A stretch of 64,000 bases of DNA from Palleronia aestuarii (GCF_003253995.1 NZ_QKZL01000009.1:1-64000), one strand, 5' to 3'; positions 1 to 8,983 are shown, counted from the first letter of the stretch. Notes: a model not told the origin generated them from the sequence alone. Numbers and translations are program-made.

Positions 1-1
1 A

Positions 2-82
2 CGGGAAACGTTGCCGCGTGAACAGCCGGCGAACGGTATCCCGTCGCCGAACAATCTTGGCGCGATGAGGCATCGTTCGTAG
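2..82 (+). CDS. 3' end of an ORF entering from the left edge
   Basis: One frame is open from the left edge to a TAG at 80-82, giving a 26-residue C-terminal tail (ending GAMRHRS). The tniQ-like gene starts 9 bases later, which is operon-like spacing. In Tn7- and Tn5053-type elements the gene before tniQ/tnsD usually encodes the AAA+ regulator TnsC/TniB, so this may be its C-terminus. The fragment is too short to show any motif; the assignment rests on position only. Confidence 0.3.
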   Translation, partial: RETLPREQPANGIPSPNNLGAMRHRS

Positions 83-91
83 ACAGGGTCC

Positions 92-1945
92 ATGATGTCC
101 GCCCTGCCCCTGCGCCCCGTCCCGGTTCCCCGCGAGACGTTGCCCTCCTTCGTGTCACGCATGGCCGCGAAGAACTTCACCTCAGTGATGGAGTTCGCGC
201 AGGACATGGGTTTCACCTTCAGGGCTGTCCTGCTTCTCGACCCCGCGGTGCTGGACAGCATCGCCCGACTGGGCGGTCTCGATGACGACCGGATGGCCGA
301 CCTCGTCTCGTGGACGGGGACAGCTATCGGGGACGTACGGACGACTTTCCGAAGTGAGGTCTTCGTGTCCCGCGCATTGCGGAACCCGCAGGTTCGAGGA
401 TGTCCGATCTGCCTGCGGGAGGACGCGGACGCCCATGACGGCCGGGCCGTCGAGGCCATGGCGATGCGTGGTCATTGGCAGCTGCGCCATGCGATGACCT
501 GTGTCGCCCACGATCATCCGTTGATCCCGCTATGGCAGCGCGGTCCTGTGCCGGAGCGCTTCGACACGGTCGCGCGCCTGGCCGAGATCGAAGGCGACAT
601 CCGGTCCGGTGCCCTGGATCGTCGACGGCGGACGCCGACCGCCTACGATCTCTGGCTCGACGCGCGGCTGGCCACGGGGGACGACGGGACGTGGCTCGCT
701 GGCCATCCGCTCTACGCGGGAACGACCTTCTGCCATCTGCTGGGCCAGGCGCTGCTACGCCTGGGCGATCACGTGGATACAGAGGAAACGGAAGCGCAAT
801 GGATCGCCCACGATCTCGGCTTCCAGGTGGCGCGTGGTGGCGAAACCGCTATCGCGAATGCGCTCGCTCACCTCGCGGCGAACACCGATCACTACAATGA
901 CCTGCCAAACAAGACCTTCAAACCGCTATACCATCGACTGTCGACCGACCTGCGGGACGACCCGGACTTCGCACCGTTCCGGGCCCTCATGCGCGACAGG
1001 ATCCTCGCGACCTGGCCGATGGCAGCCGGCGATGACGTGCTCGGCGAACGGCTCGAGGTCCGGCGGCTTCATTCCCTGCGATCCGCCGCCCGCGAGATCG
1101 GCGTGGGGTCACAGTTCCTCGAGCAGTTCCTCGTCCGGCATGGCGCGATCGCGCCGGATGACGACCGGCCCGATACCCGGAAAACGTTCGACGCCGCGGC
1201 CTACGCCGATCTGCTGGCCGAGATCCCGACGCTCGTCGGGCCGAAGGAGATGCGCCGCGCCATCAGCGCAACACTGCCACAGTTCCGGGCCCTCGTCGAC
1301 GCCGGCCTTCTCGTGCCACGCATCGACATTTCGACGGTCAAGTTCCCGTGGCGGCTGTCGGACGGGGCGCGCCTCCTCGACCTTCTACGCGCCGGTGCGA
1401 CCCGGATCGATCCGGCCGATCGAGACTGGGAGCATATCAACCGCGCGCGGATCCGGACTGGCGTCGATCTGCGAAGGATTGTCGAGGCGATCGAGGAGAA
1501 GCGATTGCGGGTCGGGCATCGACCCGATCTTGCAGGGTATGCCGGTATCTTCGTTTGCAGGAACGACGTCGACGTCCTGAAGGACCACCGGTCTCGGCGA
1601 CAAAGACCGGAGTTTCCAAGCGCGGGCGAGTTCGGCCGATCGATCGGATTGCGGAACCGGGCTGATTTCCAAAGGCTCGTGGATGATGGTCATACACCGG
1701 GCACGCCGCTCCCGAACCCGAGGACGCACCGCGTACATGTCTATATTACGGAGGAAGACGCTGCGGCATTCCATGCAAAGTTCATGACGATCTCCACGAT
1801 CATCCGCGAAACCGGTCTGCACCGGAACTCCGCGAACTCCTTGATCGAGAAACGCGGTGTCGAGCGTTTCCGACCCGCCGGCGAGGATTACGGTCCGGTC
1901 TATCTCCGGGCAGATGTCGAACGGGCGCTATCCCTGCGACCTTGA
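92..1945 (+). CDS. tniQ: TniQ/TnsD-like transposition target-selection protein
   Basis: A 617-residue protein with an N-terminal TniQ domain (about residues 7-160). It carries the family zinc-binding pattern: C104-x2-C107 (CPIC), a conserved GHW, then C137-x2-H140. The remaining 450 residues are a long C-terminal region with helix-turn-helix-like stretches, for example residues 565-595, as in TnsD proteins that read an attachment site; short TniQ proteins of Tn5053 or CRISPR-associated elements lack this. ATG codons at 92 and 95 are both possible starts, with a weak GACAGG upstream. The gene points toward tRNA-Arg, and its 3' end lies about 130 bp from a transposon-like terminus. By family knowledge it selects the insertion target. 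That the target is the tRNA gene is inferred from position. Confidence 0.85.
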   Translation: MMSALPLRPVPVPRETLPSFVSRMAAKNFTSVMEFAQDMGFTFRAVLLLDPAVLDSIARLGGLDDDRMADLVSWTGTAIGDVRTTFRSEVFVSRALRNPQVRGCPICLREDADAHDGRAVEAMAMRGHWQLRHAMTCVAHDHPLIPLWQRGPVPERFDTVARLAEIEGDIRSGALDRRRRTPTAYDLWLDARLATGDDGTWLAGHPLYAGTTFCHLLGQALLRLGDHVDTEETEAQWIAHDLGFQVARGGETAIANALAHLAANTDHYNDLPNKTFKPLYHRLSTDLRDDPDFAPFRALMRDRILATWPMAAGDDVLGERLEVRRLHSLRSAAREIGVGSQFLEQFLVRHGAIAPDDDRPDTRKTFDAAAYADLLAEIPTLVGPKEMRRAISATLPQFRALVDAGLLVPRIDISTVKFPWRLSDGARLLDLLRAGATRIDPADRDWEHINRARIRTGVDLRRIVEAIEEKRLRVGHRPDLAGYAGIFVCRNDVDVLKDHRSRRQRPEFPSAGEFGRSIGLRNRADFQRLVDDGHTPGTPLPNPRTHRVHVYITEEDAAAFHAKFMTISTIIRETGLHRNSANSLIEKRGVERFRPAGEDYGPVYLRADVERALSLRP

Positions 1946-2035
1946 GGGAATGTAGGCGGTAAGATGCCCGCCGGGAACCGCAGGTCCGCACAGTCGAACG
2001 CGGCGAATTTAGCGCCAGGACCATTGCACTCGAGT

Positions 2036-2079
2036 CCGTTTTTTGTCGTAAAAACGGAGAACCGTTGTCGGACGTCACA
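2036..2079 (-). repeat. transposon end with two tandem 22-bp TnsB-type sites
   Basis: On the minus strand the motif CGACAA followed by a CGG occurs twice, with the CGACA cores 22 bases apart (2070-2066 and 2048-2044). The outer copy follows a terminal TGTGACGTC. TnsB-family transposases bind repeated sites of about 20-22 bp at element ends. A weaker CGAC..CGG follows near 1996. This is read by eye; no other end was available for comparison. Confidence 0.5.
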
Positions 2080-2098
2080 CAGCAGCACGAGAACAGAT

Positions 2099-2175
2099 TG
2101 GCGACCCCGGAAGGACTCGAACCCTCAGCCTATTGATTAGAAGTCAATTGCTCTATCCAGTTGAGCTACGGGGCC
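2099..2175 (-). tRNA. tRNA-Arg (anticodon UCU)
   Basis: The minus strand folds as a standard cloverleaf of 77 nt including an encoded CCA. The acceptor stem is GGCCCCG paired with CGGGGTC, with a G discriminator base. The D-arm begins TAGCTCAACTGGA, the anticodon loop is CTTCTAA with anticodon TCT, and the T-arm is GGTTCGAGTCC. Its 3' end faces the Tn7-like terminus, consistent with use as an attachment target. Confidence 0.97.
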
Positions 2176-2332
2176 TAGGCGCTGGCGGGCCGGGCGCAGT
2201 GCCTGTCTACACGCCAGACGAAGCTCAGTTCAACATGGAACTTGGGCGGCATGCGCCGCCGATGCCCCGGAGCATTGGAACCTCGTCTTTCATTCGCCGG
2301 TTGAGGGGATGACTGAAGGAGAGGACCGTTTC

Positions 2333-2845
2333 ATGCTTCGCATCGCCCTGCCCGTGGCTCTACTAGCCGCTTCGACGGCTTTCGCCCAACCAACACCCGA
2401 GATCGCCGCCCGCTCTGAATTGCAGAACATCGATGGGGAGAGCATCGGAACCGTGACCCTGAACTCGACGACATCCGGCCAGATCCTCGTCATCGTGGCG
2501 GCAACGGACATTCCGGAGGGCTCGCATGGCATCCACCTGCACGAGACCGGTGACTGCTCGGCGGACGATTTCTCTTCCGCGGGCGGGCATATCGCCGGTG
2601 ACGCGTCGCACGGGGTCATGTCCGAGGACGGCCCGCATCCGGGCGACCTGCCCAATGCCGTCGTCTCGTCCGACGGGGCGATGAACGTGGAGGTGTTCAA
2701 CAACCTTATCGAGATGGACGAGATGATCTTCGACGAGGATGGCGCGGCCTTCATCATCCACAGCGGCCCGGACGATTACGCGAGCCAGCCCTCCGGGGAA
2801 TCCGGCGACCGGATCGCCTGCGGTGTCTTCGAACGGATCGAATGA
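2333..2845 (+). CDS. sodC: periplasmic Cu/Zn superoxide dismutase
   Basis: A 170-residue protein that converts superoxide to oxygen and hydrogen peroxide in the periplasm. The first 18 residues are a Sec signal peptide with likely cleavage after AFA. Metal ligands match the family: H68 and H70 (GIHLHETGDC), bridging H86 (SAGGH), H93, H102 and D105 (HPGDLPN), and H143. C75 and C163 should form the conserved disulfide, and R160 (GDRIACG) is the active-site arginine. An ATG 24 bases upstream is in frame, but the start here gives a proper signal peptide and follows AAGGAG at 2316-2321. Monocistronic. Confidence 0.95.
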   Translation: MLRIALPVALLAASTAFAQPTPEIAARSELQNIDGESIGTVTLNSTTSGQILVIVAATDIPEGSHGIHLHETGDCSADDFSSAGGHIAGDASHGVMSEDGPHPGDLPNAVVSSDGAMNVEVFNNLIEMDEMIFDEDGAAFIIHSGPDDYASQPSGESGDRIACGVFERIE

Positions 2846-2911
2846 CGGCCGCGTCCCGACGGGAAAGCCATCGGGGCGGTGCCGATCCCTATTTCGCCGC
2901 CCCATGTCAGG

Positions 2912-3418
2912 TCAGGTCAGGAACCTGACCATCATGACGCCGTCGTAATAGGCTCCCTCGTGCTTGAGGGCACGCGGCTCGATCCCGCAGCGTTCGAAAC
3001 CGCGTGCCTCGTAGAGCCCGATCGCGGACTGGTTTCCTCCCGTCACGATAAGGACAAGTTGCTCGACACGGTGGCGCGCCTCCGCGATCAGCGCATCGAG
3101 AAGCGATCCGCCGATCCCCAGACCCTGCCGGGTCGGATCGACGTAGAATCCCGATACGATCCCCCTGTGGCGCAGCTTGCCGCCCTCGCCTTGCGCAAAG
3201 ACGATCATGCCGACGATGCACCGGTCGTCGAAGGCCGCGAAAACGCAGTTGGTCCGCAGGCGTTCGCGAAGCTCTTCCTCGGATCGCTCCGCTTCCACCT
3301 CGTAGGTCGAGCCGAAACTCGTCGGGGCCTCGCTCAGCGCTATGAGGTGAAAGGCCCGGTAGGCCTGCACGTCCGCCTCGTCGAGCACTCTGATCCGCAG
3401 CGCCGGATCGCAATCCAT
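2912..3418 (-). CDS. GNAT-family N-acetyltransferase
   Basis: A 168-residue GNAT fold protein that should transfer an acetyl group from acetyl-CoA to an unknown amine. The acetyl-CoA loop is visible as DPTRQGLGIGGSLL (Q/RxxGxG/A pattern), followed by the NQSAIGLYEARGFE motif typical of the C-terminal half. The frame is open another 78 codons upstream. The ATG at 3418 was chosen because the fold begins there and AGGACGGAG precedes it. It is divergent from the cyo operon with about 230 bp between. Substrate cannot be inferred. Confidence 0.85.
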   Translation of the reverse strand: MDCDPALRIRVLDEADVQAYRAFHLIALSEAPTSFGSTYEVEAERSEEELRERLRTNCVFAAFDDRCIVGMIVFAQGEGGKLRHRGIVSGFYVDPTRQGLGIGGSLLDALIAEARHRVEQLVLIVTGGNQSAIGLYEARGFERCGIEPRALKHEGAYYDGVMMVRFLT

Positions 3419-3650
3419 GTCGTGGCCGCTCCGTCCTGAATTCCGGCTCAGATTATCCGGGCGCCCGGCGGTGGCAACCGTGGGATCGATGCGATAGAGG
3501 GCAAAACTAGTTAACGCATCGCTTGCAGATCGCTTCGGGCTGCGCAGTATGGTCGCAGTTGCGGTTCTAATGCGGTCCCGCGGGAACAGTGCCGGGCCGG
3601 TGCGTCGTTTCAATCTGGTCATGGCCCTGAAGAACGGGAGGCTCGGCCCC

Positions 3651-4751
3651 ATGAGATCGATTCACGTCCGGGCCGGCAGTCTCGCCGCGATTTCGGCCCC
3701 GGTCGCGATGTTGGGCGACCCGGCGCTGGCGGCCGGGTTCCTGCGCCCCATCGGCCCCATCGCGGAGATGCAGCTCCTCGAGTTGATCTGGGCCTCGGTG
3801 ATCGTCCTGATCGCGGTCCTGCCGGTTTTCGTCGGCGTGCCGGTGATCCTGTGGCGCTACCGGCGATCGAACAACCAAGCGACCTACAGTCCACAATGGC
3901 ATTTCAACACCAAGCTCGAAATCCTGATGTGGGGGGTTCCCACGGCGATCGTCGTGGCCTTCGGCATCTGGCTCGCACAAGGGGTGTTCCGGATCGACCC
4001 CTACCGGACGATCGACGCGGAGATGGCCCGCGGCATGGAGTTCGAGATTGCGGGACCGACGGTGCGGATCGACATCGTGGGCCTGGATTGGAAATGGCTC
4101 TATCTCTATCCCGACGAAGGCGTGGCGAGCGTGGGGGAGATGGTCATTCCGGTCCATCGCCCCGTCGAGATCCGGCTGACGAGCGACACGGTGATGCAAA
4201 GTTTCATGGCCCCTGCCCTCGCGGGGCAAATTTACGCCATGGCCGGGATGGAGACGCAGCTGAACCTGATCGCGAGCGAGGAGGGCGAGACGCTGGCGGA
4301 GAACACGCAATATAACGGCACCGGTTTCCCGCAGCAGCGCGGCCCCGTGCGCGCGGTCGCCGAGGATGCGTATGACGCCTGGATCGCGAGCGCCCGGACG
4401 GCCCCGCCGCTCGACGACCGGACCTACGGCCTGCTCGCCAAGAGCGGCGATCTCGCGGCGGCGCGCGACGATCTGGACCGGGAGGGGTCGGGACCCTTCG
4501 CCTTCACGCTCCCGGACGGGGCCCTCTTCGGACGCGTCCTCGCACGCTACATGACCGGAGAGCCGGTCCCACCGGAGACGCAGCCGGGCTCGCCGACCTA
4601 CGATCCGGAGGCGGCCCGCCTGCCCGCGGCCCCGCACGGGGCGGGCCGGAGCGTCGCCTGCACCCCAACGGGGCCCGATGCCGACGCCGTGGAATGCCCG
4701 TTCCCGGACGATACCCACGACAATCACATGCCGGGGATGGATCATGAATAA
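3651..4751 (+). CDS. cyoA: cytochrome bo3-type ubiquinol oxidase subunit II
   Basis: Subunit II of a heme-copper quinol oxidase in the inner membrane, 366 residues. After a signal-like N-terminus come two transmembrane helices (about residues 40-65 and 88-108) and a periplasmic cupredoxin domain. The block DWKWLYLYPDEG and the SQIYAMAGM-like GQIYAMAGMET are CyoA signatures. The CuA ligands of cytochrome c oxidases are absent, which points to quinol as donor. The C-terminal tail is rich in His, Asp and Met (HDNHMPGMDHE), as in E. coli CyoA. The start at 3651 follows GGGAG at 3636; an upstream ATG at 3621 is possible. No lipobox cysteine is seen. First gene of cyoABCD. Confidence 0.93.
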   Translation: MRSIHVRAGSLAAISAPVAMLGDPALAAGFLRPIGPIAEMQLLELIWASVIVLIAVLPVFVGVPVILWRYRRSNNQATYSPQWHFNTKLEILMWGVPTAIVVAFGIWLAQGVFRIDPYRTIDAEMARGMEFEIAGPTVRIDIVGLDWKWLYLYPDEGVASVGEMVIPVHRPVEIRLTSDTVMQSFMAPALAGQIYAMAGMETQLNLIASEEGETLAENTQYNGTGFPQQRGPVRAVAEDAYDAWIASARTAPPLDDRTYGLLAKSGDLAAARDDLDREGSGPFAFTLPDGALFGRVLARYMTGEPVPPETQPGSPTYDPEAARLPAAPHGAGRSVACTPTGPDADAVECPFPDDTHDNHMPGMDHE

Positions 4752-6822
4752 TCTTCTCGGCCGCCTCACTTGGGACGACGTGAAACTCTTCGAGGTCTTC
4801 GAGGAGTTCAGCATCGATTCCGCCGTTGCCTCCGGCGCCGCCTGGGTCGCGGTGCTGGGCCTCGTCGCCGTCCTGGCCTGGATCACCCTCGCGCGGCGGT
4901 GGGTCTGGCTCTGGCGCGAATGGCTGACCTCGGTCGATCATAAGAAGATCGGCATCATGTACATCATCCTGGGCTTCGTGATGATGGCGCGCGGCATCGC
5001 CGAAGGGGTCGTCATGCGAACCCACCAGGCGACCGCCCTCGACGGCGGGTTCCTGTCGAACCACCATTGGGCGGAACTCTTCTCCACCCATGGCACCGTC
5101 ATGATCTTCTTCGTGGGCATGCCGTTCATCACCGGGTTCATGAACTACCTGATCCCGCTACAGATCGGCGCCCGGGACATGGCCTTCCCGCTTCTCAACC
5201 AGGTCAGCCTGGGGCTCACCACGACGGGCGCGATCCTCGTCATGGCCTCGCTCGTGCTGGGCGCGTTCGAGACCGGCGGCTGGACCGCCTATCCACCCTT
5301 CACGGGCGCGGATTTCGATCCCGGACCGGGCCCGGATTACTGGATCTGGGCGATCGTCCTGTCGGGCTTCGGTTCCATGTTTTCAGGGCTGAACTTCGCG
5401 GTGACGATCTACAAGATGCGCGCGCCCGGCATGCACTACCTGCGGATGCCGGTCTTCTGCTGGACCGCGCTCTGCACGTCGATCCTCCTCGTCTTCGCGC
5501 TGCCGCCGCTGACGGTCGCGGGGCTCATGCAGGCGCTCGACCGGGTCGCGGGGTTCCACTTCTTCACCAACGACCTCGGCGGCAACATGATGAACTACGC
5601 CAACCTCTTCTGGATGTTCGGCCATCCCGAGGTCTACATCCTGATCCTGCCCGCCTACGGCATCTTTTCCGAGCTCACCTCCACCTTCGCGGCCAAGCGG
5701 CTCTACGGCTATACCTCGCTGGTGCTCGCCACGATGTCGATCGCGGTGATCAGCTTCTGCGTCTGGCTCCACCACTTCTTCACGATGGGACAGTCGCCGA
5801 CGATCAACGTGGCCTTCGGCATCGCCACCGCGATCATCGCCATCCCCACGGGCGTGAAGGTCTATGTCTGGATGGCCACGCTCTGGAGGGGGCGGATCCG
5901 GATGACGACGCCGATGGTCTACATGGCGGGCTTCTTCATCCTCTTCACCATCGGCGGCTTCTCCGGCATCATCCTCGCCAATCCGGCCATCAACTGGCAG
6001 GTCCACAACACCCAGTTCATCGTCGCGCATTTCCACAACGTGCTTCTGCCGGGGCTAATCTTCGGCATCTTCGCGGGCATCCACATCTGGTTCCCGAAGG
6101 CCTTCGGCTTCCGCCTCGACGAACGGGCCGGCACGATCACGGCGGTCCTCTGGATCGTCGGCTTCGCGATGACTTTCCTGCCGCTCTACGTGGTCGGGCT
6201 GATGGGCTATCCGCGGCGCTCCGCGGCCTTCGCCGATCCGGCCTTCCTGCCCTACATGATCGTCTGCCTGCTAGGCGCGTTCGTCCTGCTCGCGGCCTTC
6301 GCGGGGCTCTTCGTGACGCTCTGGATTTCGATCCGCAACCGCGAGGCGCTTCTCGTGCCGCTTGGCGATCCGTGGGACGGGCGGACGCTCGAATGGGCCA
6401 CGCCCGCGCCGCCGCCGCACTGGAACTTCCCAGTGATCCCAGAGGTGAACGCGCGCGACGCTTTCGCGCGGGAGAAGGCCGAGGGCAAGCCCTACGTCGT
6501 GCCCCAGGAATACCGCGACATCCACATGCCGCCCAACACGTCCTCGGGGTTCTGGGTGATGCTGGCCACGACCGGGTTCGGCTTCGGGATGACCTGGCAT
6601 ATCTGGTGGCTTGCGGTGGCCTCGGTGATTTCGATCCTCGTGTGGTACTTCATCCATTCCTTCCGCGACCATCCCGAGGTCGTCATCCCCGCGGTCGAGG
6701 TCCGCCGCGTGAACCAGGCCTGGATCGAGGCGATCGACCTCGGCAAGCCGATCACACGCGACCACGAAACCGGTACGAAGAACCGCGGCTATGCCGCGAC
6801 CGACATGGTTATCGCCTCATGA
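4744..6822 (+). CDS. cyoB: cytochrome bo3-type ubiquinol oxidase subunit I
   Basis: The catalytic, proton-pumping subunit (692 residues, about 15 membrane helices) that reduces oxygen to water. Heme and copper ligands are present: H116 and H431 for low-spin heme b, H294 with Y298 (GHPEVY) and H343/H344 (LHHFFT) for CuB, and H429 (AHFHN) for the high-spin heme. The K-channel lysine sits in IPTGVK. At the quinol site R83 and H108 match E. coli R71 and H98, but the positions of D75 and Q101 are Glu here (E87, E111). The start overlaps the cyoA stop by 8 bases. Confidence 0.97.
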   Translation: MNNLLGRLTWDDVKLFEVFEEFSIDSAVASGAAWVAVLGLVAVLAWITLARRWVWLWREWLTSVDHKKIGIMYIILGFVMMARGIAEGVVMRTHQATALDGGFLSNHHWAELFSTHGTVMIFFVGMPFITGFMNYLIPLQIGARDMAFPLLNQVSLGLTTTGAILVMASLVLGAFETGGWTAYPPFTGADFDPGPGPDYWIWAIVLSGFGSMFSGLNFAVTIYKMRAPGMHYLRMPVFCWTALCTSILLVFALPPLTVAGLMQALDRVAGFHFFTNDLGGNMMNYANLFWMFGHPEVYILILPAYGIFSELTSTFAAKRLYGYTSLVLATMSIAVISFCVWLHHFFTMGQSPTINVAFGIATAIIAIPTGVKVYVWMATLWRGRIRMTTPMVYMAGFFILFTIGGFSGIILANPAINWQVHNTQFIVAHFHNVLLPGLIFGIFAGIHIWFPKAFGFRLDERAGTITAVLWIVGFAMTFLPLYVVGLMGYPRRSAAFADPAFLPYMIVCLLGAFVLLAAFAGLFVTLWISIRNREALLVPLGDPWDGRTLEWATPAPPPHWNFPVIPEVNARDAFAREKAEGKPYVVPQEYRDIHMPPNTSSGFWVMLATTGFGFGMTWHIWWLAVASVISILVWYFIHSFRDHPEVVIPAVEVRRVNQAWIEAIDLGKPITRDHETGTKNRGYAATDMVIAS

Positions 6823-7436
6823 GCACGCAGGAGAACATCCATCCGGGGATGAACCTCGGCTACGAGGGCGAGACGCACGTGGCGGAGCTGAAGGTCTTCG
6901 GCTTCTGGGTCTTCCTGATGAGCGATCTGGTCACCTTCGGCCTCGTCTTCGCCATCTTCGGAACGATGGTGGGCGCGACGGCCGGTGGTCCGGGGCCCGA
7001 GGACGTGACGAACCTCAGGAGCGTCGCGCTCCAGACGGCGCTCCTTCTCGGCTCCTCGTTCGCCTTCTCATGGGCGAGCCTGTCGATGAAGTATCACGAG
7101 ACGCGGCTCCGGACGCTCGGCTGGCTCGCCATCGCCGCGACCTCGGCGCTCTGCTTCCTGATCGTGGAGTTCCTCGATTTCCGGCATTGGCTGGAGATCG
7201 GCGCCGTGCCGCAACGCTCGGGCTATCTCAGCGCGCTCTGGGCGCTCGTGGGGCTGCACGGGCTACACGTCTTCGCGGGGCTTCTCTGGATGGCGGCGAT
7301 GACGGGGCAGATCATCGTCTTCGGCCTGACCGACATCGTGAAGAGCCGGGTGACGCGGATGGGCCTCTACTGGCACTTCCTCGACATCGTCTGGGTCGGG
7401 ATCTTCTCCATGGTCTTTCTCGCGGGGGTCGCATGA
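6819..7436 (+). CDS. cyoC: cytochrome bo3-type ubiquinol oxidase subunit III
   Basis: A 205-residue, five-helix membrane subunit of the heme-copper oxidase subunit III family. It begins with a short cytoplasmic tail and a first helix containing GFWVFLMSD, a family hallmark, and ends with YWHFLDIVWVGIFS, the last-helix signature. It stabilises the catalytic subunit. The ATG lies in an ATGA overlap with the cyoB stop, so translation is probably coupled. Confidence 0.95.
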   Translation: MSTQENIHPGMNLGYEGETHVAELKVFGFWVFLMSDLVTFGLVFAIFGTMVGATAGGPGPEDVTNLRSVALQTALLLGSSFAFSWASLSMKYHETRLRTLGWLAIAATSALCFLIVEFLDFRHWLEIGAVPQRSGYLSALWALVGLHGLHVFAGLLWMAAMTGQIIVFGLTDIVKSRVTRMGLYWHFLDIVWVGIFSMVFLAGVA

Positions 7437-7774
7437 GACGGATCGCCGAAAAGCTGATGCTCACCTCGAAGAACGAGGAGGAGCGAGACGAACGACGGTA
7501 TTACGGGATCGGCCTGATCCTCTCCGTCGTCCTGACCGTGGCGTCCTTCGCGAGCGTGATGACGGGGCTTCTGCCTCGGCCGTGGATCTTCCCCGCGCTC
7601 GTCGTGCTCGCGCTCTCGCAGATCGTCGTGCATCTGCGGATCTTCCTGCATATCGATCTGAGCCGTCAGAAGCGGGAGGACCTCCAGGTGCTGCTCTTCA
7701 CGCTGCTCCTGCTCGGGATCATGGCCTTCGGGACGCTCTGGATCCTCCGCGATCTCGCCCACCGCATGATGTAG
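7433..7774 (+). CDS. cyoD: cytochrome bo3-type ubiquinol oxidase subunit IV
   Basis: A 113-residue protein with three predicted membrane helices, the size and position of CyoD. The motif QIVVHLRIFLHID is the conserved second-helix signature. CyoD assists assembly and CuB insertion. It overlaps cyoC in an ATGA arrangement and is the last gene of the operon; no heme O synthase gene (cyoE) follows, so that function must be encoded elsewhere. The gene converges on the MFS exporter with 9 bases between stops. Confidence 0.93.
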   Translation: MRRIAEKLMLTSKNEEERDERRYYGIGLILSVVLTVASFASVMTGLLPRPWIFPALVVLALSQIVVHLRIFLHIDLSRQKREDLQVLLFTLLLLGIMAFGTLWILRDLAHRMM

Positions 7775-7783
7775 CCGCGCGGA

Positions 7784-8983
7784 TCAGGCGGGGGTCGGAC
7801 GCAAGGTCGCGCCGGGCATCCCCCGGTGCCGTGCATGGAACGCCGCGAGGCCCAGCGCCGCAATGCCTCCGAGCGCGAGCGCGGCCCCGACCCAACCGGT
7901 CGCGCGGTAGCCGTAGCCGCCCGCGAGCGCCAGCCCGGCAAGGAACGGGCCGAGCGCATTCGCGAAATTGAACGCCGCGTGGATCATCACCGCGGCAAGC
8001 GATTGCGCGTTTCCCGCCACGTCCATCATTCGCATCTGCAGCGGGATCACCAATCCCGCCGTCGCGCCCAGGAGGAACATCGCCCCCGTGACGAGCGGCC
8101 AGTGCGACAGGACGGACGCATAGAGGAGCGGCACGACAACCATGCCCACGAGGAGCACGAAGGCGCCGCCGAACTGCGACCATCCCGCGAGACGGCCGGC
8201 CAGGACATTGCCGATCGTGGCCCCAACGCCGAAGGCCGAGAGCGCCACGGGAATAGCCCAGGCGGGCGCGCCCGCGACCTCGATCATCGCGGCCGAGAGG
8301 TAGGCATAGACCGCGAAGATGCTGCCGAAGCCGATCGCGCCGACGAGAAGGGTGAGCAGGACCGCGGGATTGACGAGCGCGCCGAGCTCGCCCAGGGGGC
8401 TCGCCGCGGGATCGACGGCATCGCGCGGGGCCACGCGCCAGAGCGCCGCGCAGGACATGAGCGCGATCGCGGCGGTGATCACGAAGCACCAGCGCCAGCC
8501 GAAAGCCTGGCCGATCGCGCCCGCGACGGGCACGCCCACGACATTCGCGAGCGTGAGCCCCATCAGCACCTGTGCAACCCCGGCACTGCGCCGTTCGGGC
8601 GGCAGCATCCGTGCGGCAAGAAGCATGGCGATCCCGAGATAGGCCCCGTGAGGCAATCCCGCCAGCGCCCGCGACGCGATGAGCGTGCGGATGTCGGGCG
8701 CCATCGCCGTCAGCGCATTCGCGACCGCGAAAACACCGATCAACCCGAGCAGGATCGATTTCCGCGACAGCCGCGCACCGAGGATGGCGATGACCGGCGC
8801 ACCGACCACGACGCCGAGCGCGTAGGCGCTGATCGCGTGGCCCGCCATGGGTTCGGTGACGCCCAGCCCCGCGGCGAAATAGGGCAGCAGCCCCATCGAC
8901 GCGAACTCGGAAATCCCGATCGCGAAGGCCCCGAGGCCCAGCGAGAGGATGGTCAGGCGCGATCGGACGATATCTCGGTCCAT
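7784..8983 (-). CDS. MFS transporter, drug:H+ antiporter-1 type
   Basis: A 399-residue membrane protein with 12 predicted helices. Loop 2-3 carries the MFS motif A variant GAPVIAILGARLSRKS, and the N-terminus matches the AraJ/PbuE-like branch of small-molecule exporters. It probably exports a sugar, nucleoside or drug using the proton gradient; the substrate cannot be told from sequence. The frame extends far upstream, but the start at 8983 follows AAAGGA and begins directly before the first helix. Confidence 0.88.
   Translation of the reverse strand: MDRDIVRSRLTILSLGLGAFAIGISEFASMGLLPYFAAGLGVTEPMAGHAISAYALGVVVGAPVIAILGARLSRKSILLGLIGVFAVANALTAMAPDIRTLIASRALAGLPHGAYLGIAMLLAARMLPPERRSAGVAQVLMGLTLANVVGVPVAGAIGQAFGWRWCFVITAAIALMSCAALWRVAPRDAVDPAASPLGELGALVNPAVLLTLLVGAIGFGSIFAVYAYLSAAMIEVAGAPAWAIPVALSAFGVGATIGNVLAGRLAGWSQFGGAFVLLVGMVVVPLLYASVLSHWPLVTGAMFLLGATAGLVIPLQMRMMDVAGNAQSLAAVMIHAAFNFANALGPFLAGLALAGGYGYRATGWVGAALALGGIAALGLAAFHARHRGMPGATLRPTPA

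Larger units (their letters stand above)
1..2079. mobile_element. terminal part of a Tn7-like element inserted beside tRNA-Arg
   Basis: The tniQ-like gene, the open frame before it and a terminus-like sequence form the right-hand end of an element extending beyond the left edge. Read on the minus strand, its boundary is placed at 2079, where the sequence begins TGTGACGTCCGACA, similar in layout to the Tn7 end (TGTG followed by a GACAA site). The boundary lies 19 bases past the encoded CCA of tRNA-Arg. The other end and the 5-bp target duplication (predicted CAGCA, 2080-2084) are outside or unverifiable here, and no transposase is visible, so completeness is unknown. Confidence 0.6.

Noticed and set aside
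5067-7436. A 789-codon frame overlapping cyoB
   Set aside because: Only its last 205 codons (cyoC, from 6819) are real; the rest is a shifted frame of cyoB with Arg/His/Pro-rich nonsense sequence.
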